Assembly (NCBI RefSeq): GCF_009936045.1
Contig: NZ_QWEQ01000013.1
Location: 100,085-164,084 of the forward strand
Direction: 5' to 3'
Origin: Emergencia sp. 1XD21-10
GTDB taxonomy: Bacteria > Bacillota > Clostridia > Peptostreptococcales > Anaerovoracaceae
Length of the DNA stretch: 64,000 nucleotides
Shown piece by piece: positions 1 through 7,136 of the stretch. The notes beneath the pieces are model-generated. The model was not told the origin of the DNA. It was given only the letters and a program-made list of their open reading frames with translations, and made no database searches. The translations under genes and the position numbers were made by a program. Within the stretch, counting starts at the first letter, position 1; every line of letters starts with the position of its first letter.

Positions 1-353
1 CTTGAGTCGATAAAAATAATGGGAAGCTTGTGTGTGTTTGCTAATTCATATGCACTTTCTGGAAGCTCGTCCAAGTATTCGTCAATGATAAAAAGGGCGG
101 AAACCTTCATGTCAATAAAATGCCGAATCAGCACATTGATGTATTTCTCGTTGTCCACTCCGTAAGCCATTGACGTCAAATATAGATTCTGCCCGTAATT
201 TACTGGTGTAGACTCTGAATCTGTTTCATCATAATAGTTATCCAGCACATTAACGTACGATACGATGTTAGATAGCCCGTTCTGGCCAGCTTTCAGCTCT
301 GCATTTGCCATGATTGGCAGGTGCAGAACATCTAATACGGTAATATCCTTCAT
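1..353 (-). CDS. PucR-type transcriptional regulator, N-terminal part (cut by window edge)
   Basis: Reading leftward from ATG at 353, the product begins MKDITVLDVLHLPIMANAEL and continues with a VSYVNVLDN segment. This matches the N-terminal sensory domain of PucR-family regulators, and the intact paralogue at 32126 starts in the same way ([10 protein letters not shown]...). The C-terminal helix-turn-helix would lie outside the window. A GGAAGG ribosome binding site sits about 8 bases before the ATG. The gene diverges from the DUF1177-AroM-aminopeptidase operon, so regulation of that operon and of itself is the natural inference. The open frame has no stop up to base 1. Family assignment is fairly secure; the effector is unknown. 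Confidence 0.75.
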   Translation of the reverse strand, partial: MKDITVLDVLHLPIMANAELKAGQNGLSNIVSYVNVLDNYYDETDSESTPVNYGQNLYLTSMAYGVDNEKYINVLIRHFIDMKVSALFIIDEYLDELPESAYELANTHKLPIIFIDS

Positions 354-377
354 ATATGCAACCTTCCTTTTCGTCTT

Positions 378-468
378 GATTCTGTCATAATTATAACAGA
401 ATCTCAAAAAATCGCAAATAGAATTATATGTCCATACAATAATTAATAAAGAATTTTATATGAACATA
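378..468. promoter_or_regulatory. Candidate operators in the divergent pucR/DUF1177 spacer
   Basis: The spacer holds an 8-bp inverted repeat, GATTCTGT (378-385) and ACAGAATC (396-403). It also holds two copies of the palindrome TATGNNCATA at 427-436 and 459-468, each followed by CAAT. The two palindromes are 32 bp apart centre to centre, about three helical turns, so they would face the same side of the DNA. Such spacing is typical of cooperative operators. The natural binder is the adjacent PucR-type protein, which is inference. Confidence 0.5.
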
Positions 469-619
469 CAATTCTTTTCGATTTTTCTGTTTGCTAAAAT
501 GAACATTAATACCGGAATTACACAAACAGGAAGAACGCAGATCGTGTGCTGCAAATTAGAACAATACCGAGTATTGACATTTTAACGACTAACTAAAAAC
601 GAATTTCAGGAGGTACATA

Positions 620-1558
620 ATGGTATTCAAGCAAATGATTGAGGTATATGATATTCTCGATGATATCCATGCAAATGGTGAGAGAATGGCTAATTATTTT
701 AGATCCATTAAATCGGATGCAGATGTTGAAGTGAAGACAATTTACGGAGATAAAGGAAAGACCGACTTGGTAAAGGTTACGATTCCGGGAACGAATGGAC
801 GGATAAAAGGGGGCGACGCCCCTACCCTCGGCTTAATAGGCCGTCTGGGGGGACTAGGTGCTAGACCTGAGAGAATCGGTTTTGTATCTGATGGAGATGG
901 TGCGCTTACGGTGTTGACTGCAGCGGCAAAACTTCTTGATATGCAGAAAAAAGGAGATACACTGGAAGGAGATGTCATTGCGGTTACCCACATCTGCAGC
1001 GATGCGCCTACCGAACCCCATGAACCTGTAGACTTTATGGATTCTCCTATCAGCATGAAGCAGTGCAATGATGAAGAGGTTTGTGAAGAAATGGAAGCAA
1101 TTTTGACTGTCGATACCACAAAGGGAAACAGAGTCATCAATACAATGGGTTTTGCGATTTCTCCAACGGTAAAGGAGGGATATATTCTGCGAACCAGTGA
1201 AGATCTGTTGGATTTAATGGAAATGACGACGGGTCGTCTGCCAAAGGTTTTCCCTGTTACGACACAGGATATCACCCCTTATGGAAATGACCTGTATCAT
1301 TTGAACAGTGTACTGCAGCCTGCTGTTTCCACAAACGCTCCTGTTGTTGGAGTTGCAATTACAACGGAAGTTCCTGTTCCGGGATGCGGAACCGGCGCAA
1401 CTCACGCAGCAGACGTAGAGATGACTATAAGATTTGTCTTAGAAGCCGCCAAGGCCTATGGAAGAAAACAGTGCAGTTTTTATGACGAAGCCGAATTTAA
1501 TCATTTAGTAGAACTCTACGGCTCCATGACGCAGCTGCAGACAATGGGAATGAAGTAA
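620..1558 (+). CDS. DUF1177 family protein
   Basis: This 312-residue protein carries the DUF1177 signature regions: a glycine-rich segment around residues 62-83 (KGGDAPTLGLIGRLGGLGAR), a VSDGDGALT stretch, an acidic central part and a C-terminal GCGTGATHAAD motif. The biochemical function of DUF1177 is not established. AGGAGG lies 9 bases before the ATG. It is the first gene of an apparent three-gene operon with AroM (1-base gap) and an M29-type aminopeptidase, divergent from a PucR regulator. This context suggests a role in use of a peptide or amino-acid derivative. No signal peptide or membrane segment is seen, so it is probably cytoplasmic. Confidence 0.8.
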   Translation: MVFKQMIEVYDILDDIHANGERMANYFRSIKSDADVEVKTIYGDKGKTDLVKVTIPGTNGRIKGGDAPTLGLIGRLGGLGARPERIGFVSDGDGALTVLTAAAKLLDMQKKGDTLEGDVIAVTHICSDAPTEPHEPVDFMDSPISMKQCNDEEVCEEMEAILTVDTTKGNRVINTMGFAISPTVKEGYILRTSEDLLDLMEMTTGRLPKVFPVTTQDITPYGNDLYHLNSVLQPAVSTNAPVVGVAITTEVPVPGCGTGATHAADVEMTIRFVLEAAKAYGRKQCSFYDEAEFNHLVELYGSMTQLQTMGMK

Positions 1559-1559
1559 G

Positions 1560-2231
1560 ATGAAGAAAATTGGTTTTATCACGATCGGTCAGTCCCCTAG
1601 AGATGATATCATGAAAGACATTCTTCCAATAATCGGAGATGATATAGAAATTTTACAGAAAGGGGCTTTGGACAACCTTTCAGAGGAAGAATTGGAGGAA
1701 ATCGCACCGCTGTCTGGCGACACAGTTCTTGTTTCATCCCTTAGAGATGGGCGGTCTGTTTCCATGGCGGAAGAAAAAATTATCGTGCATCTTCAGCGGT
1801 GTATCGATGAATTGGAAGTTTGCGGTGTGAGTGGGATTATGTTCCTATGTACGGGAGATTTCAAAGATCTTCTCACTGCACATGTTCCTCTGATATATCC
1901 AAACCGTCTTTTGAGGGCGATTATCCCCGCCATATGTGATAGAAAAAGGCTTGTAGTTCTCGTTCCCGAAGAGGAACAGAAATCTGAGGCTATGGCGCAA
2001 TGGGAAGGTATCGGCATGGAGACCAGCGTTTTTTCTATCTCGCCGTATACTGCTGCCGAAGAGAATTTCGCGGCGCTGGCTCTTACGTTAAAAGACATTG
2101 ACTGCGACTGCATTCTGATGGACTGCATGGGATACTCCGCAGAGATGAAGTATATCCTTTGTAGCCGCAGCGGTAAAAATGTATTGCTTCCGCGTACTTT
2201 TTCTGCCGCTGTGCTGAAAGAACTGATTTAA
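1560..2231 (+). CDS. AroM family protein
   Basis: The 223-residue product opens KKIGFITIGQSPRDDI, the characteristic AroM start, and has a VLVSSLRDGRSV segment and a MDCMGYSAEMK motif near the C-terminus, as in Asp/Glu racemase-like folds. AroM was named for its location next to aroL in enterobacteria; its reaction is unknown. The ATG lies one base after the DUF1177 stop, so the two are probably translationally coupled; the upstream ribosome binding site is weak. Racemase-like cysteines (residues around 79, 97 and C-terminal) are present, but I cannot say which would be catalytic. The neighbours suggest amino-acid or peptide metabolism. Confidence 0.82.
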   Translation: MKKIGFITIGQSPRDDIMKDILPIIGDDIEILQKGALDNLSEEELEEIAPLSGDTVLVSSLRDGRSVSMAEEKIIVHLQRCIDELEVCGVSGIMFLCTGDFKDLLTAHVPLIYPNRLLRAIIPAICDRKRLVVLVPEEEQKSEAMAQWEGIGMETSVFSISPYTAAEENFAALALTLKDIDCDCILMDCMGYSAEMKYILCSRSGKNVLLPRTFSAAVLKELI

Positions 2232-2240
2232 GGAGCAAAT

Positions 2241-3185
2241 ATGAAATCACTTATAGAAATATCAAAGGACATTTTAACAGGTTGCATGGATTTAAAAAAG
2301 GAAGAGACGCTGCTTGTTATCACCGATACGTTAAAATTCGAAATCGGAAAAGCCCTATATCAGGCGGGTCTTGAACTCGGGTGCGAATCTCTTCTCATGT
2401 CCATGGAAGCTCGCTCTGTTTCCGGAGAGGAACCTCCTGAGGCTGTAGCAAATGCAATGCTGGGTGCAGATGTTATCATCTGTCCCACAGAAGAGTCTCT
2501 AACCCATACGAGTGCAAAAGTAGAGGCCGTCAAAAAAGGCGCCCGTGTAGGTACTATGCCGGGTATTACAGAGGAAATGTTTACACAGGGTGCAATTACC
2601 GCTGATTTTAAAGAAGTTGAAAAACGTACGTTGGAATTGACGCAAATGCTCACCGAGGCGAACGAAGCTGTAATTGAAAAGGATGGTTTGGTGATGAGGC
2701 TAAATCTGCAGAATAGAGATGGCGTCCCAAGTACTGGCGTATATAGACATCGTGGAAGTAGCGGAAACCTGCCCTCAGGAGAAGCGTATATTGCACCGAA
2801 GGAAGACGGGTGTGATGGTGAAACTCTGATTGACGGTTCAATGGTAGGCGTTGGAACGCTTGTCGAGCCCCTTCACGTTACAGTGAAGGACGGTCAGCTT
2901 CAGAAAATCACAGGCACAGGTTCTGAAAAACTGGAAATCTTATTTACTAAACCGGAGAACGGCATTGTGGCTGAGCTTGGCATCGGCACAAATGAAAAAG
3001 CGCTGCTCTGTGGAAATACACTGGAAGATGAAAAAGTCTATGGAACGGTACATATCGCCTTTGGAACCAATACCTCTTTTGGCGGAAAAAATAAGGCAGA
3101 CTGCCATATGGATGGCATCATCTTGAAGCCTACGCTGTATTTGGATGGCAAAAAAATCATTGCAGACGGAGAGTTTGTCTATTAA
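2241..3185 (+). CDS. M29-type aminopeptidase-like metalloenzyme
   Basis: The 314-residue protein resembles the thermophilic aminopeptidase (M29) superfamily, which also includes 2,5-dihydroxypyridine dioxygenase-like members. The GNLPSGEAYIAP motif around residue 175 supplies a metal-ligand glutamate. A GTVHIAFGTN motif, then CHMDGII near residue 290, supply the later metal ligands. It is shorter than classical M29 aminopeptidases (about 410 residues), as is usual for the DUF1177-linked subgroup. AAGGAG lies 6 bases before the ATG. As the last gene of the operon it is followed by a strong terminator. It is probably a cytoplasmic peptidase or a hydrolase of amino-acid derivatives; substrate unknown. 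Confidence 0.72.
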   Translation: MKSLIEISKDILTGCMDLKKEETLLVITDTLKFEIGKALYQAGLELGCESLLMSMEARSVSGEEPPEAVANAMLGADVIICPTEESLTHTSAKVEAVKKGARVGTMPGITEEMFTQGAITADFKEVEKRTLELTQMLTEANEAVIEKDGLVMRLNLQNRDGVPSTGVYRHRGSSGNLPSGEAYIAPKEDGCDGETLIDGSMVGVGTLVEPLHVTVKDGQLQKITGTGSEKLEILFTKPENGIVAELGIGTNEKALLCGNTLEDEKVYGTVHIAFGTNTSFGGKNKADCHMDGIILKPTLYLDGKKIIADGEFVY

Positions 3186-3213
3186 ACTTTCAGCTGAGAA
3201 ATCTGTTCAAAGG

Positions 3214-3254
3214 AAAACCTCCCGTAGGAAAGGTGTTTAAACGGGAGGTTTTTT
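3214..3254. terminator. Bidirectional rho-independent terminator
   Basis: A 12-bp perfect stem, AAAACCTCCCGT (3214-3225) and ACGGGAGGTTTT (3241-3252), has a T-run downstream on the plus strand and an equivalent A/T tail on the minus strand. It lies between convergent genes. Confidence 0.9.
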
Positions 3255-3283
3255 AGTATGACATTTTGTAATTCGCTAAATAA

Positions 3284-3757
3284 TTAGTAGAACATACCGG
3301 TCGGACCACAGGTTAAAGTGACGGTTTTTGTAATACTTTCTCTTGCTGTACCGTTTTGATAGTGAGTGCCGGTTGCTGTGGCTGTCGCTTTATTTCCAGA
3401 TTTACCGCCTGTAATATTGGACACTTTCCAGTTTGAGTCTAAAGATGCGGCAGATGGGGTTGCAGAGGTACATCTGGCAGTACCATCTCCATAGGTAAAT
3501 GTACCGGTAACTCTGACGTACCATACGGATTTGCCTGCTGAATTTTCGTAATATACGGTTTTAGATTTGGTTTCAGTGGTTCTGTCAAAAGGCTGAATGC
3601 CCGGTGTAGGCACATTTTCTATTACAGTTACGAAGCGGCTGCCGTCAGGCAGTTCTTCGATATCTACAGAAATTACGTTGCTCTGTGCAAACGCAGGCTG
3701 CAATGTAAGTACTAAAATCATGCTAATAATAGCGAGCAATGTGGTGAATTTTTTCAT
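3284..3757 (-). CDS. Small secreted protein of a PadR-DUF6120 module
   Basis: The 157-residue product begins with a clear signal peptide (MKKFTTLLAIISMILVLTLQ, cleavage near PAFA-QS). The mature part is rich in Thr, Ser and Gly and predicted to be beta-strand. It contains VWYVRVTGTFTYGDGTARCT and ends in LTCGPTGMFY, leaving a Cys pair. I recall many clostridial secreted proteins with the same pattern downstream of PadR and DUF6120 genes, but their function is not known to me. AAGGGGA precedes the ATG. It is the last gene of a minus-strand operon with the DUF6120 gene 15 bases upstream. Likely controlled by the PadR repressor. Confidence 0.75.
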   Translation of the reverse strand: MKKFTTLLAIISMILVLTLQPAFAQSNVISVDIEELPDGSRFVTVIENVPTPGIQPFDRTTETKSKTVYYENSAGKSVWYVRVTGTFTYGDGTARCTSATPSAASLDSNWKVSNITGGKSGNKATATATGTHYQNGTARESITKTVTLTCGPTGMFY

Positions 3758-3772
3758 ATTTAAGTCCCCTTT

Positions 3773-4159
3773 CTATTCAATGACAACTCTTTCATGTGTT
3801 ATGATAGTGTTTTTATATTCTAAATATGATATATAATGGAAAATAATTCTAATTGAACATGTCGCAATTGCGGCAAGAACAATGATGATAATCGCTCTTT
3901 TAATCGTTTTTCTCAGAGAAATCTTTTTGCAAAGCTCATGCTGGTCTAAACAGGAAATATAGTTAAAAACAACATCAGCAGGTTCCTCGAATCGCTCCAA
4001 AATTTCTTCATAGGTGCAGTTTGGATTGGATTCGATATACTCGTCGACTGATTTTCTAAGGTCGTTAATAAATATTTTCTCCTCTTTAGAATAAATAGGA
4101 AGCAGTAATTTTATTTCTTTGAAATACTGTTTGAGTGCTTTAGCCCTAATCTGCTGCAT
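3773..4159 (-). CDS. DUF6120-like membrane protein
   Basis: This is a 128-residue protein. Residues 1-80 are helical and charged, with an NPNCTYEEILERFEEP segment resembling the DUF1700/DUF6120 cytoplasmic domain. One hydrophobic segment follows (about 88-110, IIIIVLAAIATCSIRIIF) with a short tail. The start codon lies inside the end of the PadR gene (14-base overlap), so expression is coupled. Proteins of this type are regularly encoded with PadR repressors and are thought to be membrane-linked partners, but no activity is established. Confidence in the family name is moderate; confidence that the gene is real is high. Confidence 0.75.
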   Translation of the reverse strand: MQQIRAKALKQYFKEIKLLLPIYSKEEKIFINDLRKSVDEYIESNPNCTYEEILERFEEPADVVFNYISCLDQHELCKKISLRKTIKRAIIIIVLAAIATCSIRIIFHYISYLEYKNTIITHERVVIE

Positions 4160-4508
4160 AATACTCCTCCGGCAGTTTTTTACAGGCGAGAATTAAATCT
4201 GTACCGATTCTGTTGGTTTCATAGTCTTCCAGTAAATCGGCAAGACGCTTCCTGCCAGCCTCTTCCAAATGATAGTAGACGCGAACACGTCTCTTTCCAA
4301 TCGGTACCTCTATATCCGTAATAAAGTTGTTATTCTTTAGTTTATAAAGTGTTGGATATAGAGAACTCTCTGTAATAACGACCTTTCCGTCGGAAAGCGT
4401 CTCAATCAGCGTTGTCAGCTGATAACCATATAAATCACTTTTTTCCAGCAGGAACAGAACGATTAGCTCCACTGTTCCCATCTTAAAACTACTTCTACCT
4501 CTGGCCAC
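4146..4508 (-). CDS. PadR family transcriptional regulator
   Basis: The 120-residue protein has the PadR winged-helix pattern: MGTVELIVLFLLEKSDLYGY, then SSLYPTLYKLKNNNFI (recognition region) and VYYHLEEAGRKRLADL (wing and dimer helix). The start is GTG at 4508, with AAGGAGG 7 bases upstream. It heads the PadR-DUF6120-secreted protein operon. PadR proteins usually repress their own operon. A decayed copy of the same subfamily lies at 15081-15278, so the island once had at least two such modules. Confidence 0.93.
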   Translation of the reverse strand: MARGRSSFKMGTVELIVLFLLEKSDLYGYQLTTLIETLSDGKVVITESSLYPTLYKLKNNNFITDIEVPIGKRRVRVYYHLEEAGRKRLADLLEDYETNRIGTDLILACKKLPEEYYAAD

Positions 4509-4723
4509 TTAGAAGCCTCCTTACAAGTTGTCTTCTTACAATGCAAAGTATATATAAAAACTTCTGTAGTGTCAATCATATTTAAAAAATGTATTATGAA
4601 AAACAATATAATAGTTGACAGATTTACAGAAATTTAGTATGATATAGAAAAGTCAGAAAATGAATCAAATCATTTGGCAATTGATTCGTTTCTGTCGGTA
4701 TTGGGATTTTATCTTTGGAAGGA

Positions 4724-4890
4724 GTGATGCGTATGAGAGCTGAGGATGAAAATGAGATTTCAAAATGGGGATTTGGGAAAAGAGAAAAGTTAGAGTCGAA
4801 AGATTGTTCTTTAGAATAAAAGAGAGCTTTTCAGAAATACGTCGTGAATGCAAGCACAAAACATATTTTAAGAAAAACTCTACAATTATT
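4724..4890 (+). repeat. Duplicated leader segment, copy A
   Basis: About 165 bp here are repeated in direct orientation at 5839-6000 with high identity. The core of 36 bases (SKWGFGKREKLE codons) is identical. Each copy contains a 28-codon small ORF, then a shared tail ending in ATTAAGAAAAACTC (or TTTTAAGAAAAACTC). Each stands upstream of a gene for a secreted protein. The two copies flank the gene pair at 5019-5760. Confidence 0.8.
4733..4819 (+). CDS. Conserved 28-codon small ORF, copy A
   Basis: The reading frame encodes a highly charged peptide: MRAEDENEISKWGFGKREKL then ESKDCSLE. A GGAAGGA ribosome binding site lies 9 bases before the ATG; GTG 4724 and ATG 4727 are alternative in-frame starts. 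The second copy (5848-5934) differs at 4 of 28 residues. It has no signal peptide and no membrane segment, and a single Cys near the C-terminus. It could be a leader peptide, a small regulatory protein or a non-coding leader that merely happens to be open. The identity pattern (few synonymous changes) cannot separate these. Confidence 0.4.
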   Translation: MRAEDENEISKWGFGKREKLESKDCSLE

Positions 4891-5018
4891 ATAAACAACA
4901 ATAACGAAAAAAGCAATCATAAAAATAATAAATATTAGATAATATAACTTATATTTAACTATTTATTATAAATTATTTAAGGAGGAAAATTATAAAAGTA
5001 ACATCATTTAAAAGAATT

Positions 5019-5528
5019 ATGATTGTACTTTGTATAGCAGTAATTGTAAGTTTACTGCCATGTACTTCTTTTGCTGCAGAGAATGTAGGAAATTTACCAC
5101 AAGGATATGGAAACACTTATTCATATGTTGAACCGCAAGATGGAGGATTTAATGGGTATTATTATACCAAGAAAAATCCAGTAGTAACTTATGAATGGAG
5201 TACCGTCAAAAGGATATCTGATGATTTAGAAACAGGTCCTGCGGGTGGTAGTATCACTTCGAATAAAAGTGTAACTTTTACTGCTCAAATTGGATCTAGC
5301 GCAAAAGGATTAACCTTTTCCGGTTCAACATCAATTTCGAGTGCTATTGGATACACATTACACGTCGGCGGAAACCGAAAGGCGTATATGGGGTATAAGG
5401 TATACTATAGGGTAGAAACAGGCATTAGAGAGAAGCGCTCAATGACAACTAGTAAAGTCGTTAGTACAAATACATACACTGTAAAAACAATTGATCACGG
5501 TTCATATTGTCTGGTTAATGTTAATTAA
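5019..5528 (+). CDS. Secreted protein of unknown function with doubtful start codon
   Basis: The product has a hydrophobic signal region (LCIAVIVSLLPCTSFA-AE) and a mature part of about 140 residues rich in Ser, Thr, Tyr and Gly, probably beta-structured (SITSNKSVTFTAQIG, LTFSGSTSISSAIGYTL). The annotated ATG at 5019 has no ribosome binding site at the right distance. AAGGAGG at 4979-4985 points instead to 4992, where the codon is ATA. Reading from there gives KVTSFKRIM, the positively charged n-region expected of a signal peptide. So the start may be a rare ATA, or a former ATG may have mutated. A small membrane protein gene follows 16 bases downstream. I do not recognise the family. Confidence 0.7.
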   Translation: MIVLCIAVIVSLLPCTSFAAENVGNLPQGYGNTYSYVEPQDGGFNGYYYTKKNPVVTYEWSTVKRISDDLETGPAGGSITSNKSVTFTAQIGSSAKGLTFSGSTSISSAIGYTLHVGGNRKAYMGYKVYYRVETGIREKRSMTTSKVVSTNTYTVKTIDHGSYCLVNVN

Positions 5529-5544
5529 AAAATAGGAGGATATC

Positions 5545-5760
5545 ATGAAAAAGATAATCATCGGAGGATTTCTGACTCTTCTAGGCGGAATATGGCATTC
5601 TACTATTGTTATCATTATTAACAATTCGTATGGAGGATTTATTGAAGGTGGGATCATGACTTCAATTACCCAGTCAGGCTGGATGTTCACCTATGTGTGC
5701 TCATGGATATTCCTGATTGTGGGAATCGTCTTGATGATTAAAGGATATAAAGATTCATAA
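5545..5760 (+). CDS. Small two-helix membrane protein
   Basis: This 71-residue protein has two hydrophobic segments, about residues 3-27 (IIIGGFLTLLGGIWHSTIV) and 46-66 (WMFTYVCSWIFLIVGIVLM), joined by a short glycine-rich loop. An AGGAGG site precedes the ATG by about 6 bases. It follows the secreted-protein gene by 16 bases and is followed by a terminator, so the two form a small operon. Function is unknown; an immunity or anchoring role for the secreted partner is only a thought from the arrangement. Confidence 0.7.
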   Translation: MKKIIIGGFLTLLGGIWHSTIVIIINNSYGGFIEGGIMTSITQSGWMFTYVCSWIFLIVGIVLMIKGYKDS

Positions 5761-5780
5761 GGTTATATATCCTAAAAACC

Positions 5781-5818
5781 AAAACCAGGGAGAGCAGAGC
5801 TGTAATCCCTGGTTTTTG
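5781..5818 (+). terminator. Rho-independent terminator
   Basis: Stem AAAACCAGGGA (5781-5791) pairs with TCCCTGGTTTT (5806-5816) and runs into Ts. It ends the 5019-5760 operon. Confidence 0.85.
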
Positions 5819-5838
5819 AAAGGAATGCAAAATAAAAG

Positions 5839-6000
5839 ATGATGTTTATGAGAGTGGAAAATGAAAATGAGACTTCAAAATGGGGATTTGGGAAAAGAGA
5901 AAAGTTAGAGTTGAAAGATTGTTCTTTAGAATAAAAAAAGAGCTTTTCAAAAGTATGATGTGGTAGTGCCACAAAATATATATTAAGAAAAACTCCAAGT
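5839..6000 (+). repeat. Duplicated leader segment, copy B
   Basis: Direct repeat of 4724-4890, ending about 65 bases before the secreted-protein gene at 6066. Homology begins at the triplet cluster before the small ORF and stops near the shared AAGAAAAACTC. Confidence 0.8.
5848..5934 (+). CDS. Conserved 28-codon small ORF, copy B
   Basis: Encodes MRVENENETSKWGFGKREKL then ELKDCSLE, the counterpart of 4733-4819. Six of 84 coding bases differ, giving four amino-acid changes and one silent change. ATG 5839 and 5842 are in-frame alternatives. The ribosome binding site is weaker than in copy A (GAAAGGA 15 bases before ATG 5839), so translation is less certain here. Confidence 0.35.
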   Translation: MRVENENETSKWGFGKREKLELKDCSLE

Positions 6001-6065
6001 TTATTCTGATTTACAGGGAAGTCAAAGTCAAGCTATAAAGATAACTTAATTGAAAGGAAAAAATT

Positions 6066-7124
6066 ATGAAGAGTCTAAGAAAAGGAATAATATTAGTTAT
6101 GGCTTTCTTTTTAGTTTTAGGGTCAACAGTTAGTTCATATGCTGCATCAGGAACAGTGCATTATAAGTATGAAAATAACCATGTATTTATGCTTGGTCAA
6201 GAAATGAATCCGCCAATTGTTTCAAGTGTGGGAGTAACAATCAATGCAGGAGCAGATTTTTCTTATGGATCAAGTGATACGCAGTCAAGAACATACAATA
6301 AAGAAGAATGGTGGTTAATTGCGAAGAGTATTAATGCACCCGAAGTAACAAATGATATAACCTGCAGTATTGGAGCACTAAAAGTATATCCAATAAATGC
6401 AAGTGCTAAAACTTGTACTGTCACTTATCATCCAAGTATGTGGAGTGATCCTAATTGGATTTCTACGCAAGCTAACGGAAGTAAAACGTCAGTTAAAATA
6501 ATGAAATCAGGTGGAAATTCATATGGAACATTCACCTATTCAGTAAGAGTTCCGAAATCTGTAAGCGGGGGAACAAAAAAAACTTTAAAATTTAATAGTT
6601 TAGGTACGGCATCAGGGACGGTTACAGTAAATAGTGCCAATAGTGATATAATGGGAAATGAAATGATTACTGTAGTAGATAATGATAAGCTGACAAGATC
6701 CGAGATTGAGGAGATGAGTAAATTTATAAAGGCTCATATTGAAAATAAGGACCAACAGAAAATTATCATTCAACAGAATAAAGAATATCAGGCTTTACTA
6801 AAATATGCAAAACAGGAAAACTTATCTGTTGGTGATGAGGAAGTTGAACAATACTTAGAAGAGTTATTCGCAATATACCAAAAGGCTGATAATATGGAGG
6901 AGATTAAATCAGCATGTAATATGGCCGGAACGACTTATGAAGAACTGATTAAGAATGATTTTGAAGGATACAGAGTTTTATTAACTGAAGAAAAGGTTTA
7001 CAATGATTTTTTGAAAAAATATAATGTGTCAAGAAATCTATATATAAATACTCTATCTTATGAATCATACCAAACACAGTTAAAAGCAGATTGGGAAAAA
7101 TTTAAAGAGAATTTAGTAGCTTAA
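6066..7124 (+). CDS. Secreted protein with C-terminal SurA/PrsA-like helical domain
   Basis: The 352-residue product starts with a signal peptide (KGIILVMAFFLVLGSTVSSYA-A). Residues about 30-205 are Ser/Thr/Tyr-rich and look beta-structured. Residues about 212-350 are strongly helical and charged (LTRSEIEEMSKFIKAHIEN ... EEVEQYLEELFAIYQKA ... YEELIKNDFEGYRVLLTEE). This resembles the N-terminal chaperone domain of SurA/PrsA/trigger-factor-like proteins without a recognisable PPIase domain. AAAGGAAA precedes the ATG. It is preceded by leader copy B and followed 12 bases later by a lipoprotein gene. The fusion suggests an exported protein with its own holdase-like domain; this is inference from composition and pattern. 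Confidence 0.7.
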   Translation: MKSLRKGIILVMAFFLVLGSTVSSYAASGTVHYKYENNHVFMLGQEMNPPIVSSVGVTINAGADFSYGSSDTQSRTYNKEEWWLIAKSINAPEVTNDITCSIGALKVYPINASAKTCTVTYHPSMWSDPNWISTQANGSKTSVKIMKSGGNSYGTFTYSVRVPKSVSGGTKKTLKFNSLGTASGTVTVNSANSDIMGNEMITVVDNDKLTRSEIEEMSKFIKAHIENKDQQKIIIQQNKEYQALLKYAKQENLSVGDEEVEQYLEELFAIYQKADNMEEIKSACNMAGTTYEELIKNDFEGYRVLLTEEKVYNDFLKKYNVSRNLYINTLSYESYQTQLKADWEKFKENLVA

Positions 7125-7136
7125 AAGGATACCAAA

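Noticed and set aside
4665..4916. Minus-strand 83-codon hydrophobic ORF across leader copy A
   Set aside because: It is low-complexity and AT-driven, has no ribosome binding site, and its counterpart in copy B (5772-5972) has a different N-terminal half.
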